Assembly: GCA_020631735.1 (NCBI GenBank)
Contig: CM036158.1
Location: 87,390,673 to 87,454,672, forward strand
Length of the DNA: 64,000 nt
Reading direction: 5' to 3'
Origin: Saccharum officinarum
Taxonomy: Eukaryota; Streptophyta; Magnoliopsida; Poales; Poaceae
The notes beneath the pieces were generated by a model. It was given only the letters and a program-made list of their open reading frames with translations. It did no database searches and was not told the origin of the DNA. The stretch's first letter is position 1. Every line of letters begins with the position of its first letter. The position numbers and the translations under genes were made by a program. Below are positions 1 to 12,381 of the stretch, piece by piece.

Positions 1-1471
1 AATAAAGTAGGGGCTAGGCAAGCTACAAGCGTACAACTTTGAGAGTATTAGCTTACATCTAGCATAACCGACTGATGTAGGCTTAGACGTTGCAGTGGCC
101 AGAGTGTGGATGGGGGGTGGGGCGGTGGAGTGCCTAGAGCTCCGCCTCCATTGGCCTCCGCCAGTGTTTCTCACTAACTATCCACATTATCTCTCTTAAT
201 AGCCACGTCATCTCATAAACTTCTAACATCATAATGCAAGCTACCTATATCATCTTCACTTAATTTTACTTCAAATTCTTCGCAATTCCTTCAACAACAT
301 GTGAGGTATCTTCTAGTAAACAAGTAGCAGCTGCAGGCTAGTTAGTTGCAACCGTAAGCAAATTAATTGTTTTTAGTAATTTCGGACTCCTTTTTAGATG
401 AAAAAGACGTGTTACGTTTTTTTTATCATGCGTGTTACGTATCTACCTGGGCGTGTTTGGGGTCGTACTATCTGTCTTGTTTCTTTTCCTTCGGGGACTA
501 ATTGAAATGAATACCGGAGCTTCCCGCCAAGGGGACTTCTTGAAATGAACGATTGAACGGCAGAGCTCCCAGGACCGGTTGTTTCTCGCAGGTGCCGATG
601 GATCGTGATCCAGTCCATGCCTTTTTTTTTCTTTGTCCGTCAAGATTGGCTTCTTCTCTACCGCCGGCAGACTCACAAGCTCCTCGTGAGCCTGCCTTCG
701 TCTCGGCGACGAAGCCACTGACCAATCACTAATTAGGCTAACCTCGCCGGTGGACCGCCTCCGGCCTCCCCTAACATTGCTGGAACCTGGAAGTGGAGAA
801 AGCATGGGATATGGCTTGTACGGTGAAACTAAAAGAAAACTGCCGGTGGTCTCAACTTGTACGGTGGATTCTGTCTAGCAACAAAAAGAAGTCTATTTGG
901 AGCATGTCTGAAGGTTCTTTTAACCTGAAAAAATGAAAAGCAAGCACGAAATGACCAAAGTGGTAGCAAGTAGGAGTATGCTTTTGACTTTCACACAGTA
1001 GGTGCGTACCCAAATTCCAAATCCAACCTTGAAAGATGTGCAGTGTAGTACTAGTACTTTGTATACCTAAAAGTCCAACCATGCAGAGTTCACCATACAT
1101 GCTTCGTCTTTTTCCTTTCCGAGCTAGAGACGACGGAGATCGAAAAGCACAAGTGAGAGGCACTGTGAAAACGGACAAGTGGGATGCGCACTTGGCCAAC
1201 AATGCAAATTGGATACTAGCTAGCGCATCAGTGCATCAGCCTCAGCTAGAGCTAGTGCTAACTATATAACGCCTAGTGGCAAAAGGCTGCAGAGACTCGA
1301 GCTTCCCGTATGGGGGCAAAACAAAGTGTGGCAGAATTAATCAGGAGCATGATGCATAGACTGTCAGTTAAGATAAAAAGTTTGCAGCCAAAGACAAGGA
1401 TAGGGCTTCAGTCCATGTCAGTTGTTTTTGTTTCATACCACTATATGTTCTATCAGTCAATCTGCAACAAT
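1..1471. other. Intergenic, no supported gene
   Basis: No gene is supported here. Open frames of 70-120 codons occur on both strands (for example minus 443-805 and 852-1202), but they overlap each other, have no recognisable domain and show no splice structure. No repeat family was recognised with confidence. Confidence 0.5.
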
Positions 1472-1600
1472 GGCCCTGTTCATCTGGCTTATAATCCGTC
1501 TTATTCAGCTTGTTTTTTCAGCCGGAACAGTATTTTTCTCTCACAAAAAATCAGCCAACAGTGCTTTTTAGCCGGCTTATAATTCCAGCCGAATGGCTCC
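1472..1600. mobile_element. Small TIR element (MITE)
   Basis: The left end, GGCCCTGTTCATCTGGCTTA, matches the reverse complement of the right end, which reads GGAGCCATTCGGCTGGAATT. The interior contains the CAGCCGGAACAGT and TCTCTCACA motifs common in a short non-autonomous grass DNA transposon family. About 129 bp, no coding capacity. The family name is not certain. Confidence 0.6.
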
Positions 1601-2803
1601 AATATGTAGCCTTGCACATGTAACTGGCTGCCAAAGCTCTCTTACCTAATCTTTCCACTACGAGTAGTTAACTCTTACGTCGCTAATAAACACGCTCTTG
1701 CTCATTTAGGAACAAGGCAAGTACGTAATAAGATCGATTGGACCCCTCCTCTTCTCCTCGAAGGACAGCAGGTACGTACGGTTGCCAGGTATACTCAACT
1801 AAGTAGTTTCAAATAATTCTGCACCTGAACATGCTTTACGTCTAAAAACTCAGTGCTCCTGATAGTGGAGATAACCACGCAAATCGTACCGGACATATAG
1901 ATCACAACTAACGAGAGTGTTTTGGGTTAGCGGACTGCGTGCCTATTTGGCAGCTTATATGCTTCTTCTTATGGCCAAAATAAGCTAAAACTAGAAAACA
2001 AACGATATACTTTTTTTTTACAGTTTTTTGTGGCCACGTTTCTTCCCACTGCCCTCATTTATACTAAAATGGAGAAACTAGGTTAGAACAACTTATTTGA
2101 CCACGTTTTTCTCAAGAAAACTAGTTGGGAAGCGCATTTTCGCACATTAAAGCAAACAATAAGTTTTAGAACCTCGTTCCCTTCGTACACTTAGAGATGA
2201 GCCTCAACTCACTAGCAACTTTCCTAGCTGCAACACACTTGAATTGGCCGGCCACAGGGGGATATATAGCCCCAAACTCCAAATATAGTCATTGGCTTCG
2301 GATTGTACCCTTGCAGCGAACAACTAAGAGCTCCGGTGCTTGCCATGTACACTTCGACTATCGGATAGCCTAAACTCCGGTGGTGGACTACAATCATAGG
2401 AGATTTCTAATGAGGCTAATACAGTATTGCATAGCCTTTGGAATACTCCTTTACTCTATGGTGCTCTATCACCGGAGGGCTTCGATGCCCTTCTCTTCTC
2501 CACCGTGCCTCCTGGATCGAAGCTCCAGTAACCCTATCCATTGCCTCACCAGAAGGTAGGGTGAGACTATGTTTTCGGCCTTCTGGATTGCAAAGCATCT
2601 ATAGAGCGTGTTTCTGCATGAGCGGGTGTGTAAAAACTTTGGAGGAAGCATGTTTGGATAGATAGTTCCACTGTAACTACTTGCATCCACCCATGCATTT
2701 GCATCCGCCAATGATGCGTCCACTCATATGCCCAATTTGAGCTTCAGTGCTGAGCCAGGCCCGATCAATACAGGGATGAGATGCTAGATCCACACATCAA
2801 TCT
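1601..2803. other. Intergenic, no supported gene
   Basis: AT-rich intergenic DNA. Short ORFs on both strands around 2416-2723 overlap one another and have no family features. No repeat structure was resolved. Confidence 0.45.
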
Positions 2804-3320
2804 TACAACAACAACAACATAGCCTTTTGTCCCAAGCAAGTTGGGGTAGGCTAGAGATGAAACCCAAAATAGACGAGAAACAGCGAGACACATAAAGGGA
2901 CATAAATGGCACAAGACAAAAAGATGTCACGGTTCAGGCACGTTGATTGCCAATCTCCAAGCGCTCCTGTCCATAGCTAAATCCTCGGAGATATTCCACT
3001 CCTTAAGATCTCTCTTAACAGACTCGTCCCAAGTTAGTTTAGGTCGACCTCTACCGCTCTTTACATTATCGGCCCGCTTTAGAACTTCACTACGCACCGG
3101 CGTCTCAGGAGGCCTCCGTTGGACATGTCCAAACCATCTCAACCGATGTTGAATCAATTTCTCCTCAATTGGTGCCACCCTAACCCTATCCCGAATATCG
3201 TCGTTCCGGACTCTATCCCTCCTTGTGTGCCCACAACACCAACGCAACATACGCATCTCTGCTACACTCAATTGCTGGACATGTCGCCTTTTTGTAGGCC
3301 AACACTCAGCACCTTATATT
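2804..3320 (-). mobile_element. 5'-truncated RTE-type LINE, 3' end
   Basis: Read on the minus strand, this fragment encodes the C-terminal end of a plant RTE-clade reverse transcriptase polyprotein. Visible motifs are ECWPTKRRHVQQL, MRMLRWCCGHTR, HRLRWFGHVQRRP and GRGRPKLTWDE. The frame is open from about 3316 down to the stop at 2927. It is followed by a 3' UTR ending in (TTG)n, seen on the plus strand as ACAACAACAACAACA from 2805, which is the usual RTE tail. The EN and RT core domains are missing, so this is a dead-on-arrival 5'-truncated copy. Clade assignment rests on the tail and motifs; the insertion itself is clear. Confidence 0.8.
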
Positions 3321-4833
3321 AGAAAAATTGCATCCGCTCATGCAGGAAAGCAAACAACATCTTGATTTTTTGAATTCACTCATGCAACTTCATCCAAAGA
3401 CTCTTTTCTGAAATACGGTTCTACTCGGGCTACATCCCCTCAGCTAAGATATACGATATAACCTCCATCCAGCAACCAAAGACACCCCTAAGCTTGTGTG
3501 CTCCTCACCAGAGAGCTCTGATGATGCACTCTGGTGCTCACTGAGCTTTGTTTCCTCGCTTCTCTTTGTCCGTGATTCTTCCACTTGATGCCTTGGTCTT
3601 CTTGCTTGTATTTAGGGTCTTCATGACTGCTCCTTGACTTTGCTCGAGGTGTTGATCACATGATCATCACCGTCATCTCATCCGAACCCATCATTGCATC
3701 TATAGGACTAAAACCTTGTATACTAGCAAATATTATTTGTCCAATTGATCATGTTGTCATTCAATCACCAAATCACTTAATGGCCCTAGCTAGGTGCCAT
3801 TTTCCTTACAAACTTTTCTCTATGGGAGGCTACTTGGCCCTAAGCAATGTACTCCTATAAAATTCGCCCATGAGACTCAGCAATACAATCGACTATTCTA
3901 CTAATTCCAATCTCCTACAATATTGCTGTAGCAATCAAGCATTATTTATATTTGTTTTTTTGGAAAAGGAATGGTTTGACAAGTACTAAGACAATGCGCA
4001 ATGAGTGAAGGTTCTTTATGCTGAAAATTGTCCACTTAGATTAAGTTCTTGATTTGGCAATATTTATTAGGGTTCAAATCCCCGACTTGACAATATTGAT
4101 ATTCATATTTTTTTGATTTATTCTAGAAAATAAAGACAATGAAGTTCAACTGGTTGAGAAATACAAATGGAAGGTTGCCTCAAACAAACAATAGTATGAA
4201 ATGTTCTTCTAGCTAGTTAATTGTGTCAAGTTAGAAGCAACAGGTCCATTTCTTGAACACGGAACCTAATCACTTATCAGGTTTCACCTCAATTATCGAG
4301 ACCTGTTTCCTTTTCACATATGCACATGAAAATTTTCATTTTCACATGAATTTGTGCAAAAGATGTTGCGTCTCAACTATTACAGCAATAATGTGCCTCT
4401 ATAGATGAACTATGAATGTGTATAGTTTTATTTTTTTTTAAAAAACTTTTATGTATGTATTTTTGGTGGGTTTTCACGTTCCTACTGTAAGAGTGATTTG
4501 CACCGGTTAACACAATTGAATAGCACCCTCCAGGCAGGCAGACAATGCAAGCATGCATTAGATTTTATCAAGCTTTCAAAAGATTTAATGGATACATCAG
4601 GTCCAGACCGCGCATGACTTAATTATTGATTGATAGCAAAGTGGAGCATGTATACACAATTTCAGGGGAATGTTGACACGCATTAGGGGCGCCATCGGAC
4701 TTCCAAAAAAACACAAAATTACGCTGGTTTAAAAGAATCCATTTCTTTTGCAAGGACAGATTAGCACGTCGCTACTCTGGCTGTCAGCAAACGGCCTCGT
4801 TGCCTTTTTGTAGATGGCTGAGCTGACAAGTGT
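3321..4833. other. Intergenic, unassigned
   Basis: No coding region is supported. The 3420-3660 part looks repeat-like, with many CTC/TGATG stretches resembling decayed retroelement DNA, but I cannot place it in a family. The rest is AT-rich with homopolymer runs. Confidence 0.4.
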
Positions 4834-5074
4834 GGCCTTGCTTAGATGCCGAAGTCAGGCGGCCGAATCGGCGTAGCAGCTTTTGTTTTTAGCGTAAAAA
4901 TTGTCTAAAAATTGATTAATTAGACTTAAAATGTTCGTCTCGCAAAGTACAATAAAACTGTGCAATTAGTTTATGATTTCATCTACATTTAGTACTCCAT
5001 GCATTTGCCGATATTTTGATGTGATGAGAAATCTCTTTTTTGCATAGTAGAATTTGAGAGTGCTAAACAAGGCC
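4834..5074. mobile_element. MITE, GGCCTTG(T/C)TTAG family, copy 1
   Basis: The element starts GGCCTTGCTTAG and ends CTAAACAAGGCC, an inverted terminal repeat. It contains the diagnostic core of this very common grass MITE: TTAGAC, TCGTCTCGCAAAGTACA and GTGCAATTAGTTT. TGACAAG occurs just outside both ends (4824-4830 and 5075-5081) and may be the target duplication. Two more copies of the family lie at 8687 and 54200. Non-coding. Confidence 0.75.
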
Positions 5075-5245
5075 TGACAAGCAAAAGAGAGATGTGTCAG
5101 TGCAGTGCTTCCTCAGTGGCATGCATCATGTGTCAGTGTGACCCTGCCCTGGATCAGATTGCAGTTGAGATCCGTTTGGCATATTTGTAACAGTTATTAG
5201 GAACGGACCGGATCGACGGTTCGACCGATAAAAAGACCGAATCAG

Positions 5246-5345
5246 NNNNNNNNNNNNNNNNNNNNNNNNNNNNNNNNNNNNNNNNNNNNNNNNNNNNNNN
5301 NNNNNNNNNNNNNNNNNNNNNNNNNNNNNNNNNNNNNNNNNNNNN
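5246..5345. other. Assembly gap, 100 N
   Basis: Exactly 100 ambiguous bases, the conventional size for a scaffold gap of unknown length. Sequence on the two sides need not be contiguous, and any frame running across it is not real. Confidence 0.99.
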
Positions 5346-7117
5346 GTTGAAAATAAAAAGTCAACAAACAATAGGTGGATAATGAGATGGTTGTGAGCCA
5401 GCAAATAATAGGAAAAGTTCATATAGCCCACCATATTAAGGATTGACTATAAAAACATGGTATTATAACCCTTGGATGGTTTGTAGAGCTATTTTTCCCA
5501 CCATGGCCGCCACTGAATTACCCATGCTAGCACGTGGACCCATATGTAAGATGTGTGGGCCGGGATGGATGGTGAAGCTAAGCGCTCATGAGGGAGGTGA
5601 ATTGGGTGCCTACTTAAAAACCTCAATGCAAGGCTCAAATGAAACTACTAGTAGAAAAAATAAACTAGTTCATGTATGATGTGCACCTAGATTTTTCTAG
5701 TGTGCTTTAACTTACCCTTTAACCCACAAAGCGTTCGCACCTAGAGTCAATCCTACCAACTAACTACCTAATCTAGTATCTAGGAAGGTAAAGGTCACAT
5801 AAAGTTTGCATTAGATAAATCAGGTAAGTATAGAGCAAGAGATAGAGAATGCAAACTTCTAAAGATGAGACGATTTATCCCATGGCATAGGTTGCCAAAA
5901 CATAACCTCTAATCCATGTTGGAGATCCATCAAGTTACGCTCCTAGTCATGATATTAGGCTCGCCACCAAGACTCCCCGCTAACCAAGGCACGTGTCATA
6001 ATCCACCAAGGCTCACAACCAACGACCGATTATTTTGGTGACCTTGGTGTCGTCTTCACTATGGAGTTTCTCCACCAAGGAAGGGTTTTCCTCACCTCTC
6101 TCACACCAAGTCAACGCCACTTCACACCAAGAAGCTCAGAGATATTGGAAGGTCACCAAGACCTCAAGCACTATTTCTCACCAAGATACAAGGGCACAAT
6201 GGCCCAAACTCTCAAAGCTATCAAGCTCTAAGGCCAAACCCTTATAAAGAGGTTTGGCATGTAATCTCTACCAAATAATATTAAAAGCAAGAATGCTCCT
6301 TCAATCCCTCATTCCTTCCACCTAATGACAGGTGGGTTCAAGCTGCTCCTGGCCCCATGGCTGGCCAGGACTCTGGTAGCAGCGTTAGATTTTATTCATC
6401 TAATTGTGTAGATAATTCAAAGAGCTTGTAACAAATAGGACATAGTTCGATGGTGATAGAGGTTCTTACACCAAGACTTATCAAGATTGTGCAACTCATG
6501 TGTTGAGTTGTGTTCGGTCTACTAGCTGAGTCAATTCTTGATCAGGTTTATTTGGTGGCATACCTGAATTAAGTTATGTAATAAGCCCATCGCCATGCAC
6601 AAATCTTGAGACGGGGGTTGTCTTTGGGCTTGTTTACAAGCATATGAAGTCTAGGGGATGTGATCCCTTGTAATTAGATTATTCAATTTGTTTCGAAGCG
6701 TATTGTGTCATTTTGGTCGATCTACCATGTCCAACAGCATGGACTGCATATAGCGGATGACTAGAAGGACTTCAACAATAATGACAATTTAGGAACCAAA
6801 GAATACACCAAAATCATTTTAGGAGACCATCATATGCTCACGAGTGGCGCTCATCATATGCTCACGAGTTCAGTTGCCTAAACATGGTTGTGAAGGTTAA
6901 CCTCCATGTCCATGTAGCCTAGTTTCCCTACTTACATATGATAAATCTTCTTTTCTCCTATTGCAAGACAAGGTATATATATTTGCTACTAGTTGCTACT
7001 TGACCAGTAATAACCTAAAGTAACAGACATTTAAAATTGGAAGGAGAAAATATGCAATAGAGGAGGTGTAGAACTAAGGGAGTTGCAGTGGCACAACTAG
7101 ATCGATCAGTACTATCT
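5346..7117. other. Unassigned repeat-like DNA
   Basis: No gene is supported. The piece near 5580-6000 (GTGAATTGGGTGCC, then GAGACGATTTATCCCATGG) resembles decayed LTR-retroelement DNA. From 5960 to 6190 the word CACCAAG or ACCAAGG recurs roughly every 25-35 bases. I could find no LTR pair, PBS or TIR to classify it. Confidence 0.35.
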
Positions 7118-7272
7118 ACTCTCCCAATTTCCCGTTCTAAATTATAAGACGTTTTGACTTTTTCTAGATACATTATTTTTCTATAAATCTAGACATTATG
7201 TATATCTATGTGAATAGAAAAAAATATATCTAGAAAAGTTAAAAACATTTTATAATTTGGAATGGATGCAGT
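7118..7272. mobile_element. Stowaway-like MITE, copy 1
   Basis: The left end reads CCCGTTCTAAATTATAAGAC and the right end is its near inverse, TTATAATTTGGAATGGATGC. The interior is palindromic (TCTAGATACATTATTTTTCT against AGAAAAAAATATATCTAGA). This is the Tc1/mariner-type Stowaway layout common in grasses. About 155 bp, non-coding. Confidence 0.7.
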
Positions 7273-8686
7273 ATGCAGTACCTTTGTACCTAGCTCGTGG
7301 TGATAGGACTCAAACTCTGTCCATGAATTTATTCTCTGTCTCTTTTTAAGTATTGTTCTCACCTATTGAGGAGTCAAATATACTCCACTTTAACCAATAT
7401 ATATAAGAGATTACTAATATTTATTGTGCGTAATAAGTATCATTATAATACACTTATTTGGAGATACAAATGTTTCTATAAATTTAGTTAAATTTTTAAA
7501 AATTGAACATACATGAAAATTTAAGCGACACTTAAACGGTGGTAGTGCGGATGTTAGGTATGCTCATTTCCATTTTAGTCAATTTACATAGAAAGGGAGA
7601 ATGAACATGTGCTTCCTTGAAGTCGTCCTAACATATGCGTGCGTCAGATTAGCATCCGAAGCTGTGTTAGTGATGCAAGCAACATGTGCACAGTGCCGCA
7701 ACCCCTCTTTCCGACACGGATTATACGATGTAGTTGTCCTTTTCTTTTACAAAAATTCAAAATAGCGACTTGGTTTCTTCTTTCATCCAAAGTACCACAA
7801 GGGAAAAGCTGCCGACAGCCCGCCATGCCATGAACAGCCAACTTTTGATTCGGAGTAACTTTGAACATTCTTGAACCAGCATAGTTTGACATGGATCAGA
7901 GCTCCAACTCAATGTAAAATTTCTTTTTTCGAGCATGTACATAGTGTGTACTTTGTACACGTATGGATGAACTCATCTCATGCCATACTACATTATTTGT
8001 TACAAAGATATAGAGTTTGCTTTGTCTTTGCTATAAGTCACTTCTCTAGTTATATTTGACCATATTTATAGAAAAATGAATAAACATCTATGATATCAAA
8101 TTATTCATTAGATTCTTCATAAAATATGTCATGATAATGGATTTACTTGAACTTACAGATATTGGCGCATTTTTGTAAAAAATAAAATAAAAATTGGTCA
8201 ACCAGAGCAAAGCTAAAATGAGTTATAATTTAGAACCTCGCTAGGAATGATTACTCGTATGCCATGGATGCATTACCACTAGCTAATCTCTAGTAGAATG
8301 ATGCTCAAACAGCGAGCCTGCCTGCTCTATATTCGGCACGCATATACTTTTCTGATGGCCTTCAGGCCAATCACTGCCCTCCCAATGCACCGCCGGCCAC
8401 TACACATATACGTATCACAGAATCGTTGGCTGCCGTTGCTTTATGATTTTAGCAACCAAAAGGATGTACTCCGTAGTTGAGTACTACAGTGTTAATCAAG
8501 ATTAATTATGCATATCCTTAGCTTGTGATGCCGATGCTTACCTAAAGTAAGAAAGCTCCACCGCAGCAAGTGTGATTAGCACACTAATAATGACAGTATA
8601 TAACTAAGGCGTGACCTGAAATTAGCACTCAGATTCAGAGACGTATTTTATAACAGCCCGATTGCACACAGCCGGAGCTGGATCCA
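7273..8686. other. Intergenic with a degenerate MITE
   Basis: No gene is supported. Bases 8016-8236 look like an old Stowaway-related element: TTGCTATAAGTCACTT, then TTTGACCATATTTATAGAAAA, ending AGTTATAATTTAGAACC. Its ends are too diverged to define. The rest is AT-rich. Confidence 0.4.
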
Positions 8687-8936
8687 GGCCATGTTTAGAT
8701 TCTAGAATTTGCCACCAAATTTCACTATGCAAGATATCGACACATGCATGGAGTACTAAATGTAGATGAAATAAAAAATTAATTACACAGTTTGGTTGTA
8801 CTTTGCGAGACGAACGTTTTGAGCCTAATTAATCAATGTTTAGACAATTATTATCAAATAAAAACAAATGCTATAATACACTACAGTACTAAACGGTAAT
8901 TCAGCCGACTCCAACTTGGACAAACTAAACGAGGCC
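8687..8936. mobile_element. MITE, GGCCTTGTTTAG family, copy 2
   Basis: Starts GGCCATGTTTAGATTC and ends AACTAAACGAGGCC. The core contains ACATGCATGGAGTACTAAAT, TTACACAGTTTG, TTGCGAGACGAA and GAGCCTAATTAATC, the same motifs as the 4834 and 54200 copies. About 250 bp, non-coding. The right part carries an insertion-like stretch between two ACTAAAC motifs. Confidence 0.75.
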
Positions 8937-9079
8937 CCAATGGTAGAGACTCGTCGTACTGCGTGTAAAGAGGGACCCACAAAGGCACGAAACAGTCGGC
9001 AGTCGCACAGGTCAAAGCAGCGCTTGTGCCGTAGAGCCGTAGAGGGTAGTATATAGTACGGTAGTATTATGTCTCTGTG

Positions 9080-9094
9080 CACGTGACACGTGGC
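9080..9094. promoter_or_regulatory. Paired G-box/ABRE-like motif
   Basis: CACGTG is followed at once by ACACGTGGC, so two ACGT-core sites lie side by side about 1.17 kb upstream of the LSI2-like start. Plant bZIP and bHLH factors bind such cores. A role here is inference only. Confidence 0.3.
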
Positions 9095-9492
9095 AGCCTA
9101 TGATTTTAGGGCACGTTATTTGAACGGATGACGTGTCACGTATGCATACACGTATGTACCGTCTACGCTTACCGGACTGTACTACCGTACGTAGATGGTT
9201 GCATTTGCATGCCGACGGCGAGATATACTACTTGTAGTTTTAGCACGCGTGATGTGAGAAGCTACCTAGCTTAGGAAGTGCATGCTTACGTACGTGTGTG
9301 TATGCAAAGCTGTTGATATCGGTGATATTTTTGGTTTATGATGTATACATATATGAAAATCGTGGTTTTGTTAAATTTGATTGGCATTGCACTGCAGTAT
9401 GATTCATTTTGCCTTAAGGGCAAATACCCTACTCAAACTGTTTTAGGGACATCCAACATTTGATTTCTCTCCCATCCTATTCATTCATGACT

Positions 9493-9615
9493 GGCTTGTT
9501 CGGTTAGCCCGGATTCCTCCGAGAATGGTTTCAGCTGATCAAAGGCAATACCAATTAGGCAAGTAATCCGACTAGAAATCGTCCTAGAGTGATTCCGTGC
9601 CAACCGAACGAGCTC
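9493..9615. mobile_element. Short TIR element (MITE)
   Basis: The left end GGCTTGTTCGGTTAGCCCGG pairs with the right end, whose reverse complement reads GAGCTCGTTCGGTTGGCACG. About 123 bp, non-coding, with GTAATCCGACTAGAAATCG in the middle. It fits a short non-autonomous DNA transposon; the superfamily is not determined. Confidence 0.6.
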
Positions 9616-10254
9616 TAAATAAACATATGACCCGTCTAATTAGAGTGTAGCAGGGTTATCTCCTCCAACCCTGGTGTCTGGCGACAGCTCCGGAAGTTAG
9701 GATTTGGGTTTGGCAAGGAATTTGATGGGCTTAAATTTAGGGGCATGCAGAAGACTGAACCAGCAACGGGCCGGGTGCATGGACGACCATGAGGCAAGCC
9801 GGCGGTGACGCCGGTCGCCGCTAAGCGAGAAGTGGAGGAAGATGACTTAGCCAAGTACGGGCAAGGACGTCACAGTGATAGCCGGTAAAACCAGCTTAGC
9901 GTGTAAGCAGTAGTCGTAGTCAACAGTGGAAGCGGTGGCGGCGAGGTGGCTCAGCGGGACACGAAAGGGGGCATCGAATCGAAGAAGAAAATGGCTTAGA
10001 ATCTGAAGACACCATAGGCACAGTTGGATCAAAATCCGCTATAGACAAAAAAAATCTCGAGTGCCAACAGACCTCGGACTTCTTCTGTAGGTAGCCCCCA
10101 CACCAAGATATTTTACGTCATGGAGAGCATGCAAGGTCTTCCTCTGCCACTACTTAAACCTCCGGCGAGCCACCCCTCTGCTTCGTCAAACTCAAAGCAG
10201 AGAGAGTAGTTGCAGTGAGTGAGAGCAACAAGGCGATCGATCGATCGATCAGCC
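9616..10254. promoter_or_regulatory. Upstream region of the LSI2-like gene
   Basis: About 640 bp between a MITE and the transporter start codon. It should hold the core promoter and 5' UTR. I see no canonical TATAAATA; CTACTTAAACC near 10152 is only a weak candidate. Just before the start lies a short GATC-repeat, CGATCGATCGATCGATC at 10234-10250. Small ORFs here show no domain. Confidence 0.4.
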
Positions 10255-12381
10255 ATGACGCAGCTGGCGCCTCTTCCCAAGGTGGTGATGGGCTCGCTGG
10301 CATTCGGCGTGTTCTGGATGCTGGCGGTGTTCCCTTCGGTGCCGTTCCTGCCGATCGGGCGCACGGCGGGGGCGCTGCTGGGCGCCGTGCTCATGATCGT
10401 GTTCCACGTCATCAGCGCCGACGACGCGTACGCCTCTATCGACCTCCCGATCCTGGGCCTGCTCTTCGCCACCATGGTGGTGGGTGGCTACCTCAAGGGC
10501 GCCGGCATGTTCAAGCACCTGGGCAGGCTGCTGGCGTGGCGGAGCCAGGGCGGGCGCGACCTGCTGTGCCGCGTCTGCGTCGTCACCGCGCTCGCCAGCG
10601 CGCTCTTCACCAACGACACCTGCTGCGTCGTGCTCACCGAGTTCGTGCTGGAGCTCGCCGCCGAGCGCAACCTCCCCGCCAAGCCCTTCCTGCTGGCGCT
10701 CGCCACCAGCGCCAACATCGGGTCCAGCGCCACGCCCATCGGCAACCCGCAGAACCTGGTGATCGCCTTCAACAGCAAGATCACCTTCCTCCAGTTCTTC
10801 TTCGGCATCCTGCCGGCCATGCTCGCCGGGATGGGCGTCAACACGGTCATGCTGCTCTGCATGTACTGGAAGGACCTCGAGGGCGCCGACGAGGTGGCCG
10901 CCGCCGCTGGGAAGGAGATGGAGGCCGTCGAGGAGGGCCGGTCGCCGGCCTCGGTGCTCTCGCTCAAGAATAGCCCCACCGCCGCCGCCCAGCACCGCGG
11001 CGCCCTGCGTCAGCGCCAGAACGGCCACGACCACGACGCGGATGATGATTCCGACTCGATGATGTCGGAGAACATCCCGACGAAGCACCGGTGGTTCATG
11101 CAGTGCTCGGAACACCGGCGTAAGCTGTTCCTTAAGAGCTTCGCGTACGTCGTCACCGTCGGCATGCTCGTGGCCTACATGCTCGGCCTCAACATGTCGT
11201 GGACCGCCATTACCACCGCCATCGCGCTCGTCGTCGTTGACTTCCGCGACGCCGAGCCGTGCCTCGACAAGGTACGCTTGCGCACGCAACCCGGCAGGCA
11301 ACGAACTACTTCGGCACGTGTGGTGGCATGCACATCTCATGCAGGGGTTGTGTGCAGGTGTCCTACTCGCTGCTGGTCTTCTTCTCGGGGATGTTCGTGA
11401 CGGTGAGCGGGTTCAACAAGACGGGGCTCCCAGGAGCCATCTGGAACTTCATGGCGCCCTACGCAAAGATCAACCACGTCAGTGGCGTCACCGTGCTGTC
11501 CCTCATCATCCTGCTCCTCTCCAACCTCGCGTCCAACGTGCCAACTGGTAAGGGCAGCAGATCGGATATATATTGGAACATGCATGCTCTTAGGGGCAAA
11601 CGTGTAGTACAACTGAAGCACACTTGTTATTCACGTACGTATCAAAAGTGATAAAGCACACTTTTTTCACGTAATACTGCAACAACTGACAAAGCACCAA
11701 AAGTTCAATAGCTAGCTAGCTAGTGTGTGTGCGCGTATGTACAGTGCGCAATATAATGCTAACTTATATACATACTACATATATGACACACAGTGTAAGA
11801 AACTGAAAGCGTATGTACGGGGCAAGATGGCAAAGGTTCCTATAGCTAAGATATTTTGTGGTTAACGATTTCTTTTCTTTTAACAACTAACAAGAAGCGT
11901 GAAAAGTAGTCAAATATCTACTTATCTAGTAGTAGTTACTTTCAAGTGTGTCGTCGTGACCACCAGCTCGTTAAGCACTAATGTTACTTCCTTTGACACG
12001 ATATATTATTGATGACTAGTACATCGTTACGTTTTGACGTGTACGTGACACTTTGATACTGAAACTGTGTGGTCATATGTTACTCATCACATATATCATA
12101 TATCAGTGCTGCTAATGGGGGACGAGGTGGCGGCTTCTGCGGCGACGATCTCTGCGTCGGCGGTGACGCGGTCGTGGCTGCTACTGGCGTGGGTGAGCAC
12201 GGTGGCGGGCAACCTGTCGCTCCTGGGGTCGGCGGCGAACCTGATCGTGTGCGAGCAGGCGCTCCGCGCGCCGCGCAACGCCCACGACCTCAGCTTCTGG
12301 AGCCACGTCGTGTTCGGCGTCCCCTCCACGCTCGTCGTCACCGCCATCGGCATACCGCTCATCGGCAAGATCGCCTTCTAG
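10255..12381 (+). CDS. LSI2-like silicon/arsenite efflux transporter, 3 exons
   Basis: A membrane transporter of the ArsB/NhaD (citrate-transporter-like) permease family, close to rice LSI2, which exports silicic acid and arsenite from root cells at the plasma membrane. Exons are 10255-11271, 11358-11547 and 12107-12381, with GT-AG introns of 86 and 559 bp; the joined frame gives 493 residues (rice LSI2 is about 470). Family motifs: [15 protein letters not shown] (29-43), [13 protein letters not shown] (118-130), [15 protein letters not shown] (154-168), SNLASNVPT (394-402) and [13 protein letters not shown] (near 441). A hydrophilic loop at about 207-290 separates two hydrophobic halves. I chose ATG 10255 because [14 protein letters not shown] aligns with the family N-terminus; an in-frame ATG at 10219 would add 12 residues rich in Arg and Ser. 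Exon 1 is very GC-rich. The family is confident; the transported substrate is inferred, and [12 protein letters not shown] differs from what I recall of rice LSI2 there. Confidence 0.9.

Noticed and set aside
443..805. 120-codon minus-strand frame
   Set aside because: It overlaps other frames on the same strand, is rich in Arg, Ser and Pro, and has no recognised motif or gene context.
5126..5434. 102-codon minus-strand frame
   Set aside because: It runs through the 100-N gap, so it is not a real frame.
10249..11340. A 363-codon frame antisense to exon 1 of the transporter, plus overlapping frames of 252, 163 and 92 codons
   Set aside because: These are shadows of a very GC-rich exon. The antisense products are low-complexity (His, Glu, Gly, Arg) and have no domain, while the sense frame matches a known family.
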